NCBI GenBank assembly: GCA_023263825.1
Contig: JALQUJ010000059.1
Location: 1 to 9,971 of the forward strand
Length of the DNA stretch: 9,971 nucleotides
Source of the DNA: Porticoccus sp.
Lineage (GTDB): Bacteria; Pseudomonadota; Gammaproteobacteria; Pseudomonadales; Porticoccaceae
Reading direction: 5' to 3'
Each line of letters begins with the position of its first letter. Position 1 is the first letter of the stretch. The position numbers were made by a program, and so were the translations under genes. The notes beneath the pieces are model-generated. The model did not search any database. It saw nothing but the letters and a program-made list of their open reading frames with translations, and was not told the origin of the DNA. Below, in pieces: positions 6,129 to 9,971 of this stretch.

Positions 6129-8264
6129 ACGATTAAGTAATTGCAATACTTCCGCTGCCGCTGAGGGAATGTTAGTACCCGGGCCATAAACCGCCGCCAC
6201 ACCAGCATCGTAAAGTGCCTGATAATCCTGTGGAGGAATCACTCCACCACAAACTACCTTGATATTGTTTGCACCCTGTTTTTCCAAAGCTGCTATCAAC
6301 TGAGGCACCAAGGTTTTGTGCCCAGCAGCTTGCGAAGATACACCCACTACATGAACATCATTCTCTACTGCCATGCGGGCAGCCTCTTCCGGGGTTTGAA
6401 ACATTGGACTGATGTCCACATCAAAACCTATATCTGCAAAGGCTGTGGCAATTACCTTGGCACCGCGGTCATGGCCATCCTGTCCCATTTTTGCTACTAG
6501 CATACGCGGCCGACGCCCTGCTTCCGCAGCAAATGCTTCCACACTTTTTTGAATATCAGCGAAATCCTGATCACCTTCATAAGCTGAACCATAAACACCA
6601 CTAATGGTGCGAGTTTCAGCCTGATGACGACCCCAGTCCTTTTCTAAAGCATCTGAAATTTCACCCACAGTCGCCCTCGCTCTGGCCGCATCAACAGCCA
6701 ATTCCAATAAATTACCTTCACCCGTTCTTGCCGCTTCAGTCAATGCATCAAGGGTTTTCTGGTAGGCATCGGCATCGCGTTCAGAACGAATTTTTTTCAA
6801 TTGAGCCACCTGTGCTTCACGCACAGCAGTGTTATCAATATCAAGAATTTCCACGTCGGGCTCTTCTTCCAATTGATATTTATTCACACCAACAATCACT
6901 TCCTCACCACGATCAATTCGAGCCTGACGTAATGCGGCAGCTTGTTCAATACATAATTTTGGCATGCCTGACTCTACAGCCTTGGTCATACCGCCCATAT
7001 ATTCTACTTCATCAATCAAAATACGGGCTTCTTTCACCAGCTGGTCAGTCAGCGACTCCACATAATAGGAGCCCGCTAACGGGTCTACCACATTGGTAAT
7101 ACCTGTTTCTTCCTGAAGAACCAATTGAGTGTTTCGAGCAATACGAGCAGAGAAGTCTGTAGGTAATGCCAGTGCTTCATCCAATGCATTGGTATGCAAC
7201 GACTGAGTACCACCCAATACAGCTGACATGGCCTCAATGGTCGTCCGCATCACATTGTTGTAGGGGTCTTTACTGGTCAAGCTCACACCAGAAGTCTGGC
7301 AATGTGTCCGTAACATCAGCGACTTTTCATTTTTTGGGTCAAACTTTTCTTTCATTAAAGTGGACCACAAAATTCGGGCCGCACGCAATTTGGCAATCTC
7401 CATAAAGAAGTTCATACCGATGGCAAAGAAAAAGGATAACCGTGGCGCAAACTTATCCACATCCAGACCACTGTCGATAGCTGTTCTTACATACTCAATA
7501 CCGTCGGCAATGGTAAATGCCAATTCCTGAACATTAGTCGCTCCCGCTTCCTGCATGTGGTAACCGGAAATGGAAATGGAATTAAACTTAGGCATATATT
7601 CTGCGGTGTAACCGATAATGTCGGAGACAATACGCATGGAAGGTACCGGTGGGTAAATGTATGTATTACGCACCATAAATTCTTTCAGAATATCGTTCTG
7701 TAATGTGCCAGCTAGCTTATCAGGTGTTACCCCTTGTTCTTCAGCGGCCACAATGTAGTTGGCCATTACGGGAAGCACAGCTCCATTCATGGTCATGGAG
7801 ACAGAAACTTTATCCAGAGGAATACCATCAAACAGAACTTTCATGTCTTCAACGGAATCAATGGCTACACCCGCTTTACCGACATCTCCAACCACGCGCT
7901 CATGATCTGAGTCATAACCCCGGTGAGTCGCTAAATCAAATGCCACGGACAGACCCTGCTGACCAGCAGCCAGGTTACGACGGTAAAAGGCATTGGATTC
8001 TTCAGCGGTAGAAAAACCAGCATATTGGCGAACTGTCCAGGGGCGACCTGCATACATAGTCGCTTTTGGTCCACGCTTAAAAGGTGCAAAGCCTGGCAAG
8101 CTATCCTGATATTCAAGATCTGCTACATCTTCAGCGGTATAAAGGGGTTTAACAGGGATACCTTCAGGCGTTTCCCAAACCAAATCATCCGGAGATTTTC
8201 CCCGAGTTTCTTTCGTCGCCAAATCAACCCAATCAGAATAAGAGGGTTTTGAAATATCTGTCAT
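6123..8264 (-). CDS. scpA: Methylmalonyl-CoA mutase, single-chain B12-dependent
   Basis: The adenosylcobalamin enzyme interconverts (R)-methylmalonyl-CoA and succinyl-CoA in the cytosol. At 713 residues it is full length and fused, like E. coli Sbm. The substrate-binding TIM barrel (about 40-560) shows [13 protein letters not shown] (74-86), [10 protein letters not shown] (197-206) and [10 protein letters not shown] (233-242). Aligned by fixed offset with the Propionibacterium enzyme, Tyr81, Arg199 and His236 match Tyr89, Arg207 and His244, which mark methylmalonyl-CoA rather than isobutyryl- or 2-hydroxyisobutyryl-CoA specificity. The C-terminal B12 domain (about 585-713) has DGHDRG (596-601) with His598 as cobalt ligand, then [15 protein letters not shown] (641-655), where Gln645 replaces the more familiar Leu, and YGPGTNIP (693-700). 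GAGGT lies 8 bases before ATG 8264. It is first in the operon, with its partner meaB last; no separate small subunit is needed. Confidence 0.97.
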   Translation of the reverse strand: MTDISKPSYSDWVDLATKETRGKSPDDLVWETPEGIPVKPLYTAEDVADLEYQDSLPGFAPFKRGPKATMYAGRPWTVRQYAGFSTAEESNAFYRRNLAAGQQGLSVAFDLATHRGYDSDHERVVGDVGKAGVAIDSVEDMKVLFDGIPLDKVSVSMTMNGAVLPVMANYIVAAEEQGVTPDKLAGTLQNDILKEFMVRNTYIYPPVPSMRIVSDIIGYTAEYMPKFNSISISGYHMQEAGATNVQELAFTIADGIEYVRTAIDSGLDVDKFAPRLSFFFAIGMNFFMEIAKLRAARILWSTLMKEKFDPKNEKSLMLRTHCQTSGVSLTSKDPYNNVMRTTIEAMSAVLGGTQSLHTNALDEALALPTDFSARIARNTQLVLQEETGITNVVDPLAGSYYVESLTDQLVKEARILIDEVEYMGGMTKAVESGMPKLCIEQAAALRQARIDRGEEVIVGVNKYQLEEEPDVEILDIDNTAVREAQVAQLKKIRSERDADAYQKTLDALTEAARTGEGNLLELAVDAARARATVGEISDALEKDWGRHQAETRTISGVYGSAYEGDQDFADIQKSVEAFAAEAGRRPRMLVAKMGQDGHDRGAKVIATAFADIGFDVDISPMFQTPEEAARMAVENDVHVVGVSSQAAGHKTLVPQLIAALEKQGANNIKVVCGGVIPPQDYQALYDAGVAAVYGPGTNIPSAAAEVLQLLNRD

Positions 8265-8274
8265 TAAATACTAC

Positions 8275-8290
8275 CTCAAAAAAATTCGAG
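8275..8290 (-). promoter_or_regulatory. Possible hairpin masking the scpA ribosome-binding site
   Basis: Read on the minus strand, CTCGAA-TTTT-TTTGAG can form a 6-bp stem (one G-U) with a four-base loop. Its 3' arm overlaps the GAGGT Shine-Dalgarno site of scpA (8277-8273). The stem is weak, so any effect on translation is conjectural. Confidence 0.3.
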
Positions 8291-8299
8291 CTTTATTCA

Positions 8300-8326
8300 T
8301 AGCCCCAGACGCATAAAGTCTGGCTA
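8300..8326 (-). promoter_or_regulatory. Hairpin in the scpA leader
   Basis: On the minus strand TAGCCAGAC pairs with GTCTGGGGCTA around the loop TTTATGC, giving nine base pairs with a two-G bulge, 36-62 bases before the scpA start. No U-tract follows directly, so it is not an obvious terminator. It could stabilise the leader or be a regulator site. It does not resemble the conserved core of a cobalamin riboswitch. Confidence 0.45.
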
Positions 8327-8410
8327 CATTGGGTATAGTTGAATAACACCCAGCTAACCAGTCCACCTTGCGTTATTCTAATCAATACATTCCTAATACA
8401 AACTTGGGAA
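8327..8410 (-). promoter_or_regulatory. Candidate scpA promoter and operator region
   Basis: TAGAAT (8380-8375, minus strand) matches the sigma-70 -10 hexamer at five of six positions, with only a poor -35 (TTTGTA, 16 bases upstream). A weak -35 is common at promoters that need an activator such as an AraC protein. A 7-bp inverted repeat GAATAAC (8341-8347) / GTTATTC (8372-8378) with 24 bases between arms overlaps this -10 and is a possible operator. A start near 8368 would give a leader of about 100 bases. Confidence 0.3.
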
Positions 8411-8647
8411 ATATTTTCTGGTGAGCTGCAACACGTACATCCCCCCTCATTAACACCTTTAATTCGTACTTTTAATAAGCAACCTGCTAAGTTGACACTA
8501 TGAAATAGCATCCGCTTTGAGACAAGGTCCTTTTTTTTCCAAAAAACTCACAAAATATTACATATAAATATAAAATTTGGCCAATTTACCACTACAATTA
8601 ACAACAAACTCACCAATTAATAAACTGCCTCATTGGAGCACTGACAT

Positions 8648-9673
8648 ATGGCTACTATTTCGCACTACCATGTGCTCACAAGCTTGCATGGTATTCAGCT
8701 ACTAGGTGTCGACCATCGGGTCCTACTAGCCCGTGCAGGGATTAACCCGACGCAGGTTGAACAAACCTCCAACCGAGTCCACACAGATCAGGTAGCCCGC
8801 TTATTCCGCTTAGTACAACAGGAACTTGATGATGAGTTTATGGGATTTACGGCTCAACCCTGTAAATACGGCATTTTTTTCACCCTTTGCGAGTTAATCC
8901 AGACATGTAAAACCTTCAGGGAGCTTCTAGAAAAAACAGCACATTTTTATCGGTTAATTAATCAGTCTGTTGAAATACAACTGATGACCAGGGCCAACAC
9001 TGGGGAATTGAGCTTTGAGTTGAAACAACCTGAATTGGACTATGGACATTTTCTTACGGAATATTTAATGGTGATCTGGCATCGGTTTCCCAGTTGGTAT
9101 ATCGGGGAAGCTGTTCGCTTACGGGAGACCCACTTTATCCACTCGGCTCCTAAGCATCGGAATGAATTGCAAATTATGTTCCCAGGAAAGCTATCCTTTA
9201 ACCAACCCAGGAACAGCCTTTTTTTTGACGCTCTATATTTGGACAAGCCACTGATTCGCAGCTCAAAAGAGTTGGAAGTTTTTCTGTACAATCACCCAAC
9301 AGATATCATGACCATACCTGGAGAAGACAGCAGCCTGGAAGCTCAAATTGAACGATTTATCATGACCACCAGTAATGATCACCCAGACTCTTTTAAATTA
9401 ATGTTTCCAAAAATAGAAGCTCTAGCAGAACAAATGGATCTTAGTGCCCTAACCTTATACCGCCGATTGCAACAGGAAGGCACTAGTTACCAAATCATTA
9501 AGGATAATATCCGTAGGGAGGTCGCCATTGATAAACTTGTGAAAGAAAAACTATCCGTCGATGAGGTTTCCGAGATTGTTGGCTTTGCCGAACCTCGATC
9601 ATTTACTCGCGCATTCAAACATTGGACCGGGCTAACACCACGAAATTATTGTAAGTATCACGATAGCAACTAA
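8648..9673 (+). CDS. AraC-family transcriptional regulator, Arabinose_bd N-domain type
   Basis: This is a cytosolic DNA-binding regulator of 341 residues. The N-terminal region (about 20-205) resembles the Arabinose_bd domain (PF12625) of the OruR/ArgR-like AraC group, including VLLARAGI (25-32) and a YGIFFTLCELIQTCKTFRE segment (74-92). The C-terminal AraC domain has two helix-turn-helix units. The first is IEALAEQMDLSALTLYRRLQ (256-275). The second is VSEIVGFAEPRSFTRAFKHW (307-326), followed by the family signature TGLTPRNY (327-334). GGAG lies 9 bases before ATG 8648. It is transcribed divergently from scpA across a 383-base gap, so it probably regulates the propionyl-CoA operon and perhaps itself. 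The ligand is unknown; an acyl-CoA or a short-chain acid is a guess from context. Family assignment is firm, target assignment is inference. Confidence 0.9.
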   Translation: MATISHYHVLTSLHGIQLLGVDHRVLLARAGINPTQVEQTSNRVHTDQVARLFRLVQQELDDEFMGFTAQPCKYGIFFTLCELIQTCKTFRELLEKTAHFYRLINQSVEIQLMTRANTGELSFELKQPELDYGHFLTEYLMVIWHRFPSWYIGEAVRLRETHFIHSAPKHRNELQIMFPGKLSFNQPRNSLFFDALYLDKPLIRSSKELEVFLYNHPTDIMTIPGEDSSLEAQIERFIMTTSNDHPDSFKLMFPKIEALAEQMDLSALTLYRRLQQEGTSYQIIKDNIRREVAIDKLVKEKLSVDEVSEIVGFAEPRSFTRAFKHWTGLTPRNYCKYHDSN

Positions 9674-9704
9674 ATATTGAGGACAATGTTTCTACAAACT
9701 AAGT

Positions 9705-9971
9705 CTAAAGCTCAAAACCACCACCCACAACTACGGTCTGACCACTGATATAATTTGATTCTGGAGTACAAAATAAATAAACCGCTCCCGCTGCCTCCTC
9801 CGGTGTCCCTGAACGCCCCAGTGGAATCAACGTATCAACTATCTGCAATACCTCCTCACTAACACCGACCTTTATTTCTTTACCCTCGACCTCGATTGTA
9901 GAAACACCTGAGGCCGCAGAGGTGAGCCGAGTGTCGATAAACCCAAAAGCGACAGCATTCACATTTACTTT
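9705..9971 (-). CDS. Short-chain dehydrogenase/reductase, C-terminal part, cut by window edge
   Basis: Only about 88 C-terminal residues are visible; the gene continues past the right edge, and the GTG at 9962 is an internal valine codon, not a start. The fragment shows VNAVAFGFIDTRLT, the post-catalytic segment of classical SDR enzymes, with Phe where FabG-like proteins have Pro. Later come IPLGRSGTPEEAAGAVYLFCTPESNYISGQTVVVGGGF, the standard FabG-type ending. A lysine-rich insert of about 30 residues (EVEGKEIKVGVSEEVLQ region) lies between them. The enzyme would use NAD(P)H on a hydroxy- or oxo-acyl substrate. The Rossmann glycine motif and catalytic Tyr-Lys are outside the window, so the substrate cannot be judged. 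It converges on the AraC gene with a 31-base gap and no obvious terminator. Confidence 0.88.
   Translation of the reverse strand, partial: KVNVNAVAFGFIDTRLTSAASGVSTIEVEGKEIKVGVSEEVLQIVDTLIPLGRSGTPEEAAGAVYLFCTPESNYISGQTVVVGGGFEL

Larger units (their letters stand above)
8265..8647. other. Divergent intergenic region between scpA and the AraC-family gene
   Basis: This 383-base stretch has no convincing gene. It holds the scpA leader hairpins and candidate promoter on its left side. A C-run lies at 8441-8446 and a T8 run at 8531-8538. A very AT-rich block (about 8541-8578) contains TATAAA-like hexamers (8563, 8569) that could serve the plus-strand regulator. The perfect palindrome TTGGCCAA (8577-8584) lies 64 bases before the regulator's ATG. 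TTGACA at 8492-8497 on the plus strand is a good -35 hexamer but has no matching -10 at the usual distance. The layout fits a shared control region for divergent transcription units. Confidence 0.6.

Noticed and set aside
2303..8252. Many plus-strand open frames of 60-123 codons opposite scpA, pccB, pccA and meaB
   Set aside because: They are antisense shadows of strongly supported conserved genes, with no family motifs or ribosome-binding sites of their own.
8492..8497. TTGACA as the -35 of the AraC-family gene
   Set aside because: No acceptable -10 hexamer lies 16-18 bases downstream; the spacing leads to GCTTTG/CTTTGA/TTTGAG.
8293..8511. 72-codon minus-strand open frame upstream of scpA
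   Set aside because: It lies in the divergent control region and has no good Shine-Dalgarno site. Its cysteine-rich composition is unlike the neighbours and no family is recognisable, so it is probably a chance frame.
8265..8520. Cobalamin riboswitch before the B12-dependent mutase gene
   Set aside because: The conserved core (the B12 box with its GCCACTG-type element and flanking conserved stems) could not be found in this leader on the minus strand.
8531..8538. T8 run on the plus strand as an intrinsic terminator
   Set aside because: No stable hairpin precedes it on the plus strand, and no plus-strand gene lies upstream to be terminated.

Overview
The window is dominated by a complete propionyl-CoA to succinyl-CoA (methylmalonyl-CoA) operon of gammaproteobacterial appearance. 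Its left 1.2 kb looks as if it came from a different kind of bacterium. The gammaproteobacterial reading rests on the gene set and order, good Shine-Dalgarno sites before scpA and pccB, moderate GC, and a divergent AraC-type regulator of the Arabinose_bd class. No species can be named from the sequence alone.

Layout, left to right. Positions 1-1186 hold two minus-strand genes in clearly AT-richer DNA: a SPOR-domain secreted protein and deoxyribose-phosphate aldolase (deoC). They overlap by 4 bases (ATGA) and end in a strong intrinsic terminator (64-97). Both proteins, the A-rich 5' region and the absence of Shine-Dalgarno sites are Bacteroidota-like. Between deoC and the next gene is a triple 8-bp tandem repeat and what appears to be a compositional and taxonomic junction (about 1187-1232).

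Positions 1232-8264 hold four complete minus-strand genes, transcribed scpA - pccB - pccA - meaB. ScpA is the B12-dependent methylmalonyl-CoA mutase. PccB and PccA are the carboxyltransferase and biotin-carrying subunits of propionyl-CoA carboxylase. MeaB is the G-protein chaperone that loads and protects the mutase. PccA/PccB carboxylate propionyl-CoA (from odd-chain fatty acids, branched amino acids or propionate), and ScpA isomerises methylmalonyl-CoA to succinyl-CoA for the TCA cycle. The methylmalonyl-CoA epimerase normally needed between these steps is not in the window. The intergenic gaps hold non-coding structure: a 124-base long imperfect inverted repeat between pccB and pccA, degenerate 15-bp repeats between pccA and meaB, and small hairpins around scpA.

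Positions 8265-8647 are a divergent intergenic region with candidate promoters and operators. A complete AraC-family regulator on the plus strand follows (8648-9673); from its position it probably controls the scpA operon. It converges on the C-terminal part of a short-chain dehydrogenase that runs off the right edge.

I see no mobile element, CRISPR array, tRNA or rRNA, and no clearly novel multi-gene system. The points most worth a second look are the probable chimeric or transferred junction near 1.2 kb and the long inverted repeat at 4390-4513.
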